Positions 26,043 to 34,005 of a stretch of DNA of 64,000 nt are shown piece by piece (position 1 is the stretch's first letter; every line of letters starts with the position of its first letter). Origin of the DNA: Vondammii sp040505895 (GTDB lineage Bacteria; Pseudomonadota; Gammaproteobacteria; Chromatiales; Chromatiaceae); assembly GCA_040505895.1 (NCBI GenBank), contig JBEVXU010000007.1, positions 186,001 to 250,000 on the forward strand. Reading direction: 5' to 3'. The notes beneath the pieces are model-generated. The model made no database searches, was not told the DNA's origin, and was given only the letters and a program-made list of their open reading frames with translations. Position numbers and translations under genes: made by a program.

Positions 26043-26381
26043 ATGCAAGCACTGGAAGTCAACGGAATCACTATCCCACTAAATAGTGATGGTTACCTGG
26101 AAAGTTTTTCAGACTGGAGTGAAGATGTCGCTCAAGTCATGGCCGATATTGATGAACTGAAACTAATTGATTGCCACTGGGTGGCAATCAAATATTTAAG
26201 AGAATTTTATCATGAATATGAGGTGCCACCTTCAGACCGCCTGATGATTAAAAATGTCGGGGAAAAGATCAGTGAATATGGGTGCACCAAAAAGAAATTA
26301 AATGAGATTTTCCCAAAGGGTGGTTGTAAACATGCCTGCCGCCTAGCCGGTCTTCCGGCGTCATACTGCCACTCCTGCTAA
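26043..26381 (+). CDS. DsrC/TusE-family sulfur-relay protein with variant C-terminus
   Basis: This is a 112-residue protein of the DsrC/TusE fold: LEVNGITIPLNSDGYLES, DWSEDVAQVMA and HWVAIKYLREFYHEYEVPP. In DsrC of sulfur oxidisers two C-terminal cysteines about 11 residues apart, the last being penultimate, carry the sulfur trisulfide. Here the tail is GGCKHACRLAGLPASYCHSC, with cysteines at 95, 99, 109 and 112. Cys99 is the conserved inner one, but the arm is rearranged and ends in Cys. It could be a DsrC paralogue with a changed sulfur-binding arm. No dsr, tus or hdr gene is adjacent. GGAGA precedes the ATG. Confidence 0.85.
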   Translation: MQALEVNGITIPLNSDGYLESFSDWSEDVAQVMADIDELKLIDCHWVAIKYLREFYHEYEVPPSDRLMIKNVGEKISEYGCTKKKLNEIFPKGGCKHACRLAGLPASYCHSC

Positions 26382-26567
26382 CACTATTGCCTCTAAAAGC
26401 TGCCCTGAGCCGTCGTTCACCACATAATCCTTGAACAACGGTTCAGGACCGCCTCTAGCAGCGCAAAAGTTGAATATCAGCTTCTCTTTAAAAATAGGAT
26501 ATTTATTTTTGGTCTGCGGCTCTCAACTACTACTCTGGAGTAGGTTTTATTACTGGGCTGCCTCTAA

Positions 26568-26770
26568 GGAACCTCTGAACAAGTCATGACCGATTGCCTT
26601 GCACTCAGGAGAAATCGATCGAAGGGATTCAGCTATGCTGAATCCCATCACCGAAAGCTGTGCTTTCGTGTTGAAGATCTTGCTAATAGCCTGCTATCAG
26701 CGGCGATCGACCCCTTGATCTTGCGCCTCCTGAGCACAATTCAATTCGACCAGACTTATTCAGAGGCTCC
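26568..26770. mobile_element. MITE, 203 bp, IS5-type CTAA target duplication
   Basis: Terminal inverted repeats are GGAACCTCTGAACAAGTC at the left and the complement of GGAGCCTCTGAATAAGTC at the right (16 of 18 matching). CTAA at 26564-26567 and again at 26771-26774 flanks it, a 4-bp target duplication of the YTAR type made by IS5-group transposases. The inside has no gene but several perfect hairpins, for example GGGATTCAGC (26624-26633) with GCTGAATCCC (26637-26646) and CGAAAGC with GCTTTCG. It is non-autonomous. Its transposase source is not in this window. Confidence 0.82.
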
Positions 26771-26798
26771 CTAATCGGTTTCAGCTTGGGCTGTGCCT

Positions 26799-28142
26799 TT
26801 ACTTTCTATATAAAATCTCTTCCCCGTCAGCCGATTGATTAGAAATATAATGTTGAGGCTGTTCAATGACAAAGGGCGTGCTCTTTTTGCTGCAATAATC
26901 TGAATCGTTTGCCATATAAAGTTCAGGGTGCACGATATTTACACCATAAAACTTATTGTGTTTCAGGCCGGGGATCTGCGCTTTCAACTCCCTGTTGACC
27001 TGCTCAGGCCGAATGTTAACGAGCCCTGTTTCACCAGGTTTTAGGGTTACCGTAGCGTAGAGGAGATCCTTAACGATTTTAAACAGGTTGTTTTTCCCTT
27101 TATTAACACCAAGGTTGAGCATTCTGACATTGAACTTTGTCTCGTACAGACCGGTGTTTTTCACGTGATAGTACAAGTTACTGTTGTGCAGCTGTATTTG
27201 GGTTATCTCCCCCTTGGGTCTTTCAGGTATGTTGATCCGGTGCTCCAGCAGTTGCCCTGTTGTCGGGTTTTTGATTTCAATAACCACTTGTTTAAGCCAT
27301 GAGCACTCAGACATGCCATCGACATAGATGCCGCCACCACCACCGGAAACCATTTTTGTACTGCCGGCATTAATGGCGCTTCGATTGCTAATGGTCTTGC
27401 CGATAACCAGTGGTCTTCCACTGACATGGTAGATGGGTCTGAGTGTAAGCTGATCAGGCATGATTCCGCGGTTACCGATGTTTTTCAGGCCAATAGTAAA
27501 TTTTCCTCTGCCTTTGTATGAGGAGTCGGTAACGATAATCCGCTGCTCCGGGGAGGTGAACTGTTCGGACTCCATGGAGCTTATCTGATTGGTAGCGTCG
27601 TTACCCGGTGAAACGGCCTGGTTTCCGGGGCTGGGTAGCGAGACAATCTTTGAGGTGGATTTTCCGGTTCTCTTGTCCTTGATGACAACCTTGAGTTGAC
27701 CGGCATCGCGGAGCTTTATCCAGTTTTGACGAGCGAATGTTCTTCTCTCTCCTCTGGGTAGGGCTGTACCTGACAACATCGTCTCACCAGCACTACCAAG
27801 GGCTCTGGTACCAAGCATCTGGTAGCCCCTGATCTCCAACTGATTCCTGGCTATCTGTTTTCCACGATTAACCGTTTTTGCGTACCAGGACATATCTGCT
27901 CCATGGTCCACCACGGTGATATCTTCAATAATCATCGGTGGCAGGATGCCGGTTTTTCGGACACTCTCATGTAGGGAGGTGTTTGGCTGCAGAAGCTGCT
28001 TTAGCGGCGCTATCCGTGGTGAGTTATCTGCCAGACACGAGGTGGAGATCAGCAGGTATATAAAAACAAGAAGCAGAGGGTAGAACCTCTTGAGTCGGTT
28101 CTGCATCCAGTGTGAAAAATATTGATAACTGCCATTTTTCAT
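26799..28142 (-). CDS. Uncharacterised secreted protein with beta-sandwich-like repeats
   Basis: The protein is about 447 residues from the ATG at 28142. An earlier ATG at 28175 is also possible. A signal peptide (FYPLLLVFIYLLISTSCLA) precedes a mature chain of beta-rich units in which short segments of the type NTGxxxTKFNV and LKNIGNRGIMPDQLTLRP recur. These recall CARDB/Ig-like adhesin or scaffold domains. Two cysteines near CSWLKQ and YCSKKS may pair. I do not recognise the family. It lies between a MITE and a transposase remnant, which suggests an accessory gene. Surface or periplasmic location is inferred from the signal peptide. Confidence 0.6.
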   Translation of the reverse strand: MKNGSYQYFSHWMQNRLKRFYPLLLVFIYLLISTSCLADNSPRIAPLKQLLQPNTSLHESVRKTGILPPMIIEDITVVDHGADMSWYAKTVNRGKQIARNQLEIRGYQMLGTRALGSAGETMLSGTALPRGERRTFARQNWIKLRDAGQLKVVIKDKRTGKSTSKIVSLPSPGNQAVSPGNDATNQISSMESEQFTSPEQRIIVTDSSYKGRGKFTIGLKNIGNRGIMPDQLTLRPIYHVSGRPLVIGKTISNRSAINAGSTKMVSGGGGGIYVDGMSECSWLKQVVIEIKNPTTGQLLEHRINIPERPKGEITQIQLHNSNLYYHVKNTGLYETKFNVRMLNLGVNKGKNNLFKIVKDLLYATVTLKPGETGLVNIRPEQVNRELKAQIPGLKHNKFYGVNIVHPELYMANDSDYCSKKSTPFVIEQPQHYISNQSADGEEILYRK

Positions 28143-28187
28143 AATAGGTTCCATTTTATCGTGTCTACACTCCACTGATGATAGGCC

Positions 28188-28454
28188 TTATGACAGAGCA
28201 GATCCAACAAAACAGGGGAGTGCCATGATCCTCATGGCGCCACCGCCCCTTGGGAAGATCAGCGGATTGATCTCATAAATCCTGGCAAGTAAAATGGCCC
28301 ATATCACTGAAAGGGAATCGCTCACACCTTGGGCTTGGAAACGTCCGCTATGGTCGCAGAGGAGAATCGAGGCGTGAGAACTAGGTCTGTACCTAACAAT
28401 ATGGTCACTAACCGGCCAAGAGCAGTTAATCAGGATATTGATAGAGGAAAGCAT
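28188..28454 (-). pseudogene. Decayed transposase C-terminal fragment (IS91-like)
   Basis: The reading frame has WAILLARIYEINPLIFPRGG, then GAMRIMAL. I recall transposase C-termini of the IS91 kind with a WARLxARIYEVxPLxCPxCGG segment followed by MRIIAF. Here both zinc-finger cysteines are changed (CPxCGG to FPRGGG), and only about 88 codons remain. The outer end reads SWPVSDHIVRY and shares 17 bases with the hairpin at 12131-12168. The family call is from memory of the motif and is tentative. The decay is visible. Confidence 0.45.
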
Positions 28455-29520
28455 ACCGAAAGAATGGATTAAGCAGATGCAAAATCAGGTGAATACACTT
28501 GAAAAACTTGAAAAGTATATCAACGTCACGGATGAGGAGAGGGCTGCAGTCGAAGGCATGGACACCCGGTGGGGAGTAACACCCTACTTTGCATCGTTGA
28601 TGGACAAGGATGATCCAAATTGCCCGATCCGCAAGCAGGTGATTCCATCCATAAAGGAATCGGTTAATGAATTTTGAATGGATGACTATCTGGTCTGGAA
28701 AGAGAATAGAGCCACCGAAGAGGTCCGCCCGGATAGTATTGCCCGTCAGTATCGTGACCGTATCGCTTTTACCGTTATAGAAACCTGTGGTATTTATTGT
28801 CGGCACTGCTTTCGCAGGGAGCTGGTCGTCGACCAGGATTTGAAGTTGCGATTTGATGTTGATGAAGGACTGGATTGGATCGCCGAACACAAGGAGATTC
28901 GCGATGTATTGATTACCGGTGGCGATCCGTTTCTTTTGTCGGATGATAAACTGGAATACTTGGTCACCCGACTTCGTGAGATACCGCACATCGAAATGAT
29001 TCGTTTCGGCTCCCGGCTGCCGATCGTTTTGCCACAGCGTATTACGGAAGGATTGAAAAAAGCCATCGGTGGCTTCCACAAGGTACCGGTCTGGTTGAAT
29101 ACCCAATGCAACCACCCAAAAGAGATTACCCCGGAGACGGAAAAAGCGGTTTACGAACTGATGAGTTGCGGAATCAATGTGGGAAATCAGGCGGTGCTGT
29201 TGAAAGGAATCAATGATGATGTGGACACCTTCAGAGAATTGCATCAGAAATTACTGCGCGTCCGCATCCGGCCCTACTATGTTTTCTATTGTGAAGCGGC
29301 TCCGGGAATGGACCATTTCCGTACTTCGGTGGAAAAAGGTGCAGAGTTGATCCGTGATGCACTACGTGGCCATACAACCGGCCTGGCGCAACCGATGTAC
29401 GTGCTGGCGACCAACATCGGTAAGATTCCATTAATGCCCGATTATCACATAGTCGGTAAAAATGAGAAGGAATACACTTTATGAAATCATAAGGGTGAGC
29501 TGACTAAGATTCCTGAATAA
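28438..29520 (+). pseudogene. KamA-family radical SAM aminomutase gene with two in-frame TGA codons
   Basis: The reading continues through TGA at 28675-28677 and TGA at 29482-29484 to a TAA at 29518-29520, 360 codons in one frame. The radical SAM motif CGIYCRHC is intact, and DVLITGGDPFLL, MIRFGSRLPIVLPQR, RPYYVFYCEAAPGMDHFR and GLAQPMYVLATNIGKIPLMPDY all match lysine 2,3-aminomutase-like (KamA) proteins. The first TGA stands where I recall Gly (NEF-x-MDDYLVW), one base from GGA. The second stands where I recall Arg (L-x-NHKGE), one base from CGA. No ATG start remains. A TTG at 28438 is the best. The likely reading is a recent pseudogene. Confidence 0.78.
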
Positions 29521-29802
29521 ATACTGGCTTTGAAGCACTACTCTCTAGTAGTTGCATTGAATCAACGCCTACTGACACGAGTTACTCGTCACCTCGTCAG
29601 TATCAAATAACTAGACTCGGCGGCGGGACTAGGTTCAAGTGAGCTTCCGCTTTTGTTAAGGGTTATCATTTGTAGACATGGTTTATGGTATCCGGTTATG
29701 GCTATAACAGTTCGTTTTGGCCCAAGACCAAGTCATGCACTAGACTAAAGTCTTCTGCATAATGTTGAACTGAACAATCGACCAGGACATTGAGAGGCAT
29801 AA

Positions 29803-30903
29803 ATGACGCACGAACTCTTTGAACCCTTTGATCTGAGATCCCTGCCCCTGAAGAACCGCATCGTTATGGCCCCGATGACCCGTTGTCGGGCTGGAGAGAA
29901 TGATGTGCCGACTCCGCTCATGGCCGAATACTACGCCCAACGTGCCACGGCTGGGTTAATCATCACCGAGGGGACACCGGCATCTCCAAAGGGGCGAGGT
30001 TACCTTTGGACCCCTGGCATCTATACAGCTGAACAAGTAACGGGCTGGGGCAAAGTAGCGAAGTCAGTCCACGACGCAGGCGGCAGGATCTTTGCCCAAA
30101 TTTGGCATGTGGGACGGGTGTCCCATCAGAGCCTGCAGCCTGACGGTCTCGCCCCTGAAGGGCCCACCGCTGCACAACCCGATGAGGCAACTTGCTTCGC
30201 CTATGACGAGAATGGCAATCCCGGCAATGTGCCAACAAGTCGTCCGCATGCCTTGGACCTCGATGGAATCGCCCGGATTCGGAGTGAGTTCGTCCAGGCT
30301 GCATGCAATGCCCGCGAGGCAGGTGTAGATGGGGTGGAAATTCACGGTGCCAACGGCTATCTGTTTGATCAGTTTATGAACGCGGTGGTCAATACGCGCA
30401 ATGACACCTACGGCGGTTCTCTGGAAAACCGCTGCCGTTTTCTGCTCGAAGTCGTCGATGCGGTGGCCGATGTTATCGGCATTGAGCGTACCGGTGTCCG
30501 CATCTCCCCCAATGGCCGCTTCAATGCCATGCCCGAAGACCCGGAGATGGAGGCAACCTTTCTCTACCTCACCGGGGAACTCAACCACCGGGGCATCGCC
30601 TATCTGCACATCAACGACCAGGCGACCTTCGGCATGCCGGCGATACCAGATGGCCTTATCCCTCAGATTCGCGCTGCCTTCCATGGCCCCATAATCCTCT
30701 GCGGCGGCTACGATGCACCACGTGCACAGAATGCTATCGATGAAGGTCTTGCCGACCTCGTCGCCTTCGGAGTTCCCTACATCGCCAATCCTGATCTCCC
30801 GGCTCGACTTGAAAACGGATGGCCTCTCAACGAGGCGAATCGGGATGCCTTCTATGGTGGTGGAGAGCAAGGCTACACCGACTACCCCGTCTATCAGAGG
30901 TAA
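29803..30903 (+). CDS. nemA: Old Yellow Enzyme-type alkene reductase
   Basis: This 366-residue flavoenzyme reduces activated C=C bonds or nitro groups with NAD(P)H. It has RIVMAPMTRCRA near the FMN, IWHVGRVSHQSLQPDG, the substrate-binding His-Asn pair in GVEIHGANGYLFDQFMN, RNDTYGGSLENRCRF and FGVPYIANPDLPARL. Length and motifs match NemA-type enzymes. GAGAGG precedes the ATG at 29803. It is a single gene with about 280 bases of upstream sequence in which I see nothing else. It is followed by a small antitoxin-like gene after 66 bases. Cytoplasmic. Confidence 0.93.
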   Translation: MTHELFEPFDLRSLPLKNRIVMAPMTRCRAGENDVPTPLMAEYYAQRATAGLIITEGTPASPKGRGYLWTPGIYTAEQVTGWGKVAKSVHDAGGRIFAQIWHVGRVSHQSLQPDGLAPEGPTAAQPDEATCFAYDENGNPGNVPTSRPHALDLDGIARIRSEFVQAACNAREAGVDGVEIHGANGYLFDQFMNAVVNTRNDTYGGSLENRCRFLLEVVDAVADVIGIERTGVRISPNGRFNAMPEDPEMEATFLYLTGELNHRGIAYLHINDQATFGMPAIPDGLIPQIRAAFHGPIILCGGYDAPRAQNAIDEGLADLVAFGVPYIANPDLPARLENGWPLNEANRDAFYGGGEQGYTDYPVYQR

Positions 30904-30969
30904 TGGTATCACTAAGGTCCGTATATGATTTCAGGTGGTTGACCTGTTCTGGCTAGGAGCGGACATAAC

Positions 30970-31170
30970 ATGCGATCACAACCCCCGTTCATAATTGCAC
31001 GACTAGGGACCTCAAATCCCGATGATCAGGTTCGACAAGCTGTTGCCAGCGCCACACTTAGCGGACGTAAACCATCTGGGAGAGCAATTGAACTAATAAG
31101 AGATGTAGCTGATGGAAAGATGACAGGAGAGGCAGCATTAGCAACAATGCGGAGTTGGTACAAAGCCTGA
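30970..31170 (+). CDS. VbhA-like antitoxin domain protein, orphan
   Basis: This is a 66-residue protein. VRQAVASATLSGRKPSGRAI and then DVADGKMTGEAALATMRSWY match the small helical VbhA antitoxin fold, which blocks Fic AMP-transferase toxins through an inhibitory helix. The usual partner, a Fic gene directly downstream, is absent. The next gene is a GNAT-like protein 274 bases away. AGGAG lies 12 bases before the ATG. It may be an orphan left after toxin loss, or may neutralise a toxin elsewhere. Family call from motif layout only. Confidence 0.55.
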   Translation: MRSQPPFIIARLGTSNPDDQVRQAVASATLSGRKPSGRAIELIRDVADGKMTGEAALATMRSWYKA

Positions 31171-31326
31171 AAACGGTCAAACCCGGACCTTTAGCAATTG
31201 CTAATTTAGGCTATCAGATTTATTTGCAGCCTGATTTTCTATATCTACCAACAAACCTGGCTCTTGGCCATTATGGGGCCCTTACCTGCTAAGCACAGAC
31301 GTTTAAAATGAAGCTAAATGAGGGCG

Positions 31327-31349
31327 GTTTCAATCGAAACCCTATTGAT
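31327..31349 (+). repeat. Left copy of inverted repeat around the GNAT-like gene
   Basis: GTTTCAATCGAAAC (31327-31340) and CCTATTGAT (31341-31349) recur in inverted orientation at 32047-32073, with three extra bases between the two blocks there. The first block is itself nearly palindromic. The pair encloses the promoter and whole of the gene at 31445-32047. Confidence 0.6.
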
Positions 31350-31444
31350 CTTCACTGCTTGGGAATAGCTTGATTTTGTAGATTTAATTTCCGATATTTC
31401 AATCGAAGCGAAAGTCTCGACCACTGAACAAAAGGAGGATTGTC

Positions 31445-32047
31445 ATGACGATGACGTGGGTGGCACGGCCACCGGTGAAAAAAGAAATAGGACCCGCTGC
31501 AGTTGCCGCGATTACTACGCTAATCCGAAACATCCGCGACGTCCACAGCTCTCACGAAGGAGCCTTGGACGCGATCGGCGAGAGAGAAACCAAATTCTGG
31601 GAGGGCGCGCAAGAGTACCGTGGTTTGAGCCTCCACGTAATCTATGATGCGGGGACCATGGCCGATATCTTTGAAGGGGCGAGGGAAAATAGAGAGTACT
31701 ATATTTACCGAATCAACACGGTGCCGGTAGCCGTGATGGAGCTTTTGGTGGTGAGCGAACATGTGAAAATTAAAAATCTGCTTGCGCACCCGCTTGCCAT
31801 GGGCGCGGGCGGCGCCATGGTCGAGGTTGCGATCAACGCCAAGGACTGGGGTTCCGACAAGCCAGTCGTTAAACTAAGTGCGCTTCCTAGCGCGCAGCCC
31901 GCGTACAAAGGATTGGGCTTCGTCCTAATTGGAGGGATGGCTATGACGCTTGATCTGAACTCGCCCCATCGGAAATGGAGCTGCCTCGGCGGTTATTGGC
32001 AGTACACACCGTCAAGCGGAGACACATCGTTTCTTGCCGATATATAA
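31445..32047 (+). CDS. GNAT-like acetyltransferase domain protein
   Basis: This is a 200-residue soluble protein. The C-terminal half resembles the GNAT core: HPLAMGAGGAMVEVAINA (acetyl-CoA loop region), VVKLSALPSAQPAYKGLGFV (motif A/B end, with the typical Tyr-x-x-Leu-Gly-Phe). The N-terminal half is unlike common GNAT members. The acceptor is unknown. A strong AAAGGAGG precedes the ATG. The gene is enclosed by inverted repeats (31327-31349 and 32047-32073) and stands beside an orphan antitoxin gene, which suggests an acquired cassette. Confidence 0.55.
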   Translation: MTMTWVARPPVKKEIGPAAVAAITTLIRNIRDVHSSHEGALDAIGERETKFWEGAQEYRGLSLHVIYDAGTMADIFEGARENREYYIYRINTVPVAVMELLVVSEHVKIKNLLAHPLAMGAGGAMVEVAINAKDWGSDKPVVKLSALPSAQPAYKGLGFVLIGGMAMTLDLNSPHRKWSCLGGYWQYTPSSGDTSFLADI

Positions 32048-32073
32048 TCAATAGGGTCAGTTTCGATTGAAAC
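32047..32073 (-). repeat. Right copy of inverted repeat around the GNAT-like gene
   Basis: This carries ATCAATAGGG (32047-32056) and GTTTCGATTGAAAC (32060-32073), the reverse complement of the blocks at 31327-31349 apart from three inserted bases. It starts at the last base of the GNAT-like stop codon and forms most of the terminator hairpin. Confidence 0.6.
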
Positions 32074-32080
32074 TGGCCCT
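32053..32080 (+). terminator. Hairpin after the GNAT-like gene, likely terminator
   Basis: AGGGTCAGTTTC (32053-32064) pairs with GAAACTGGCCCT (32069-32080) around GATT, 12 base pairs with one G-U. TGTTGTTCTT follows. The stem is strong and the T-tract is moderate. Confidence 0.65.
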
Positions 32081-32583
32081 TGTTGTTCTTGTCCACTATG
32101 AAAGGTCTGCTTCGGTCGGACTCTGATGAAAAACTCCGTTTCTCATCAGATTACAAACACGTTGGCGCTTTAGTGGGGTTTTTCGCTTGAAGATATGAGG
32201 GGGATCTAGTTATGACTGTTCTCAGCTCAGGCTACATGAGAAGGGTCAGAGTCCCAGCAATCGTCTGACTCTCATATAAAAGTATCGTTTGGCAAGAAAA
32301 GCAGAGGCCTTGATTTTTTCGGGTTTTTCAACAGAATCGTCGCTTTGCAGACTATTAACCCATTTCCATCAATATCCATCATAGAGTGGACCGATTCTTT
32401 CAAATCAGCTCAACAAATAAGTGCTTCCAACCTGTTTCTGAAGTTGATACTTCATATTGACCTACAAGGTATAGCCAGTAACAGCCTTTGAATTTTTCGG
32501 GTTATACAGCTGAAATTGCATCCCCAAAAAGGACTACTGGCACATCTAACCATGTGGTTGCGCGAACAGACTCTTCAACCGAT
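32081..32583. other. Intergenic region with one hairpin
   Basis: These 503 bases hold no convincing gene. TCTGATGA (32122-32129) and TCATCAGA (32143-32150) form a hairpin with further A-T pairs inside. The rest is AT-rich, with two similar GAATTTTTCGGGTT / GATTTTTTCGGGTT patches, and may be the relic of lost genes or elements. Confidence 0.5.
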
Positions 32584-33255
32584 CTATAGACACATGATAC
32601 TCACCAGCTCTTTGCTGCTGATAACATGACAGTAGATCATATTAAGTATCTCCAGCTCTTTTCGGTGGAGTTCATCTGTTCCCGCCGCACAACAATCTTC
32701 AACCAGAACGACGTTGAAACTTTCATCCGCCAAGCTGCGCACGGTTGATGAGATACACTGATCGGTAAATATACCGGTGAGCACCACATTTTTTATGCCC
32801 ATGTTGTGGAGCACCAAACGCAAGTTGGTCCCGGTGAGGGCGCTGTCCGTGGTCTTGGTGACGACGATCTCACCTTCACGTGGTGCGAGTTCTGAAACGA
32901 TCTGGGCATCCTCCCCATCCTTCGGTAACAGCAGATAGTTCCACCCCGGTTTTTTCTGGCTCAATGAGCGATCCTTTCCATCACCTAGTAAGCAGGCAAT
33001 GCGTGCATGCAGTACATCCATTTCATGTTGCCGAAAACGGTCCTGCAATTCGGCAGTCGCCGGAATGACGATCTCATGCATACGCTTATGAAATGGCGCC
33101 CAGCGTACCCGCTCCTCTGGATCATCCGAAGGTGTCATGTAGGTATTCTGAACATCGATACTCAACAGCGCGGTTTCATTTGCCGGCAGAGACAAATCGG
33201 ATGGCTCAGGGGCATTCTTGTAGTAGAAGGAGCGGTAGTCTGTTTTCCAGTTCAT
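32584..33255 (-). CDS. Isochorismatase-like cysteine hydrolase
   Basis: This is a 223-residue enzyme of the isochorismatase/nicotinamidase fold. The catalytic triad is visible: Asp in ALLSIDVQNTYM, Lys in EIVVTKTTDSAL and Cys in LTGIFTDQCISSTVRSLAD. NVVLVEDCCAAG follows as usual. The substrate is not clear. Nicotinamidase metal ligands are not obvious, so an amidase or isochorismatase-like activity is possible. The ATG at 33255 is chosen because the longer frame runs back into the Nudix gene. The Nudix stop lies seven bases away, so both are one transcript. Confidence 0.82.
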   Translation of the reverse strand: MNWKTDYRSFYYKNAPEPSDLSLPANETALLSIDVQNTYMTPSDDPEERVRWAPFHKRMHEIVIPATAELQDRFRQHEMDVLHARIACLLGDGKDRSLSQKKPGWNYLLLPKDGEDAQIVSELAPREGEIVVTKTTDSALTGTNLRLVLHNMGIKNVVLTGIFTDQCISSTVRSLADESFNVVLVEDCCAAGTDELHRKELEILNMIYCHVISSKELVSIMCL

Positions 33256-33262
33256 ACGGATG

Positions 33263-33826
33263 TCAATCGGCCTTGTGGATATGAAGGATAGAGTGAACAG
33301 TCTCCGTGGCATTCTCCAATTGCCGAACACGCTTCCATAACTTGTCGGGAGAATATTCATAGATGGCAAGCAGTTCATCCGACGCCACCCAAATCAGCTC
33401 ACGCCGTTTCTTAAACCGGCCAATCTTGTCCATCTCCCACTCTCGATTCATTACCGCGATATCTCGGTACGGAAACTTGATGAAGAAGGTCTCCCACTGT
33501 TTTGGTTTGAGTGGGTTTCCGGGGGTTCGCTTACAACACCAATCAGGATGGGCTGACAACGTCTCATCAAACAGAGCCTCAACGATTGGAATCTGATGAT
33601 TAACTTTTTCAGTTGTGCGGCTTGCCTGCTCTATATTGTCGGAGAAGTACATCGTTTCAGTCTCTTCAATAAACTCCCTGATAGCGGTCTCCCTGTAGTT
33701 TTCACCCGTCCCCAAGCCACCCCCGAAGTCGATAAGGTGGCCCACCTTTCTGCCGCTAAAGGTGGTTTGGAACAAAAAGTAGACCTCACCGTCATTTACA
33801 GCAAATGGTATTACACCGGCACCCAT
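33263..33826 (-). CDS. Nudix hydrolase
   Basis: This is a 187-residue protein with the Nudix box GLGTGENYRETAIREFIEET (about 37-56), where REFIEE supplies the metal-binding glutamates. Nudix enzymes hydrolyse nucleoside diphosphates linked to another group. The substrate is unknown. The box has an unusual GGGLGTGE start. It is coupled to the cysteine hydrolase gene downstream, which suggests they process one metabolite, but no pathway is evident. ATG at 33826 with AAGAG upstream. Confidence 0.82.
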   Translation of the reverse strand: MGAGVIPFAVNDGEVYFLFQTTFSGRKVGHLIDFGGGLGTGENYRETAIREFIEETETMYFSDNIEQASRTTEKVNHQIPIVEALFDETLSAHPDWCCKRTPGNPLKPKQWETFFIKFPYRDIAVMNREWEMDKIGRFKKRRELIWVASDELLAIYEYSPDKLWKRVRQLENATETVHSILHIHKAD

Positions 33827-34005
33827 CTCTTGTCCCCTTATGCTATCGCTACTGCTGATTGCTTATTAAAAATGGACCACTCTTTCGTTGAAATATGGTC
33901 CCTACCAATATCTCGGATATTGGCAAATCACGGATATCCAAATCTACTGACTAAGAACAATCTTGAGTGAGTCAATCCGTAAACTGTCGTCGAGAGGAAA
34001 TGACT

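Noticed and set aside
28675..28720. Possible selenocysteine insertion at the first KamA TGA, with a small hairpin and GGTC loop about 17 bases after it.
   Set aside because: The stem is short with mismatches, the second TGA has no such structure, and the expected residue is Gly rather than Cys. No Sec genes are in the window.
31327..32073. GTTTCAATCGAAAC looks like part of a CRISPR repeat.
   Set aside because: Only two copies, about 700 bases apart and inverted, with a gene between. No spacer array and no cas genes.
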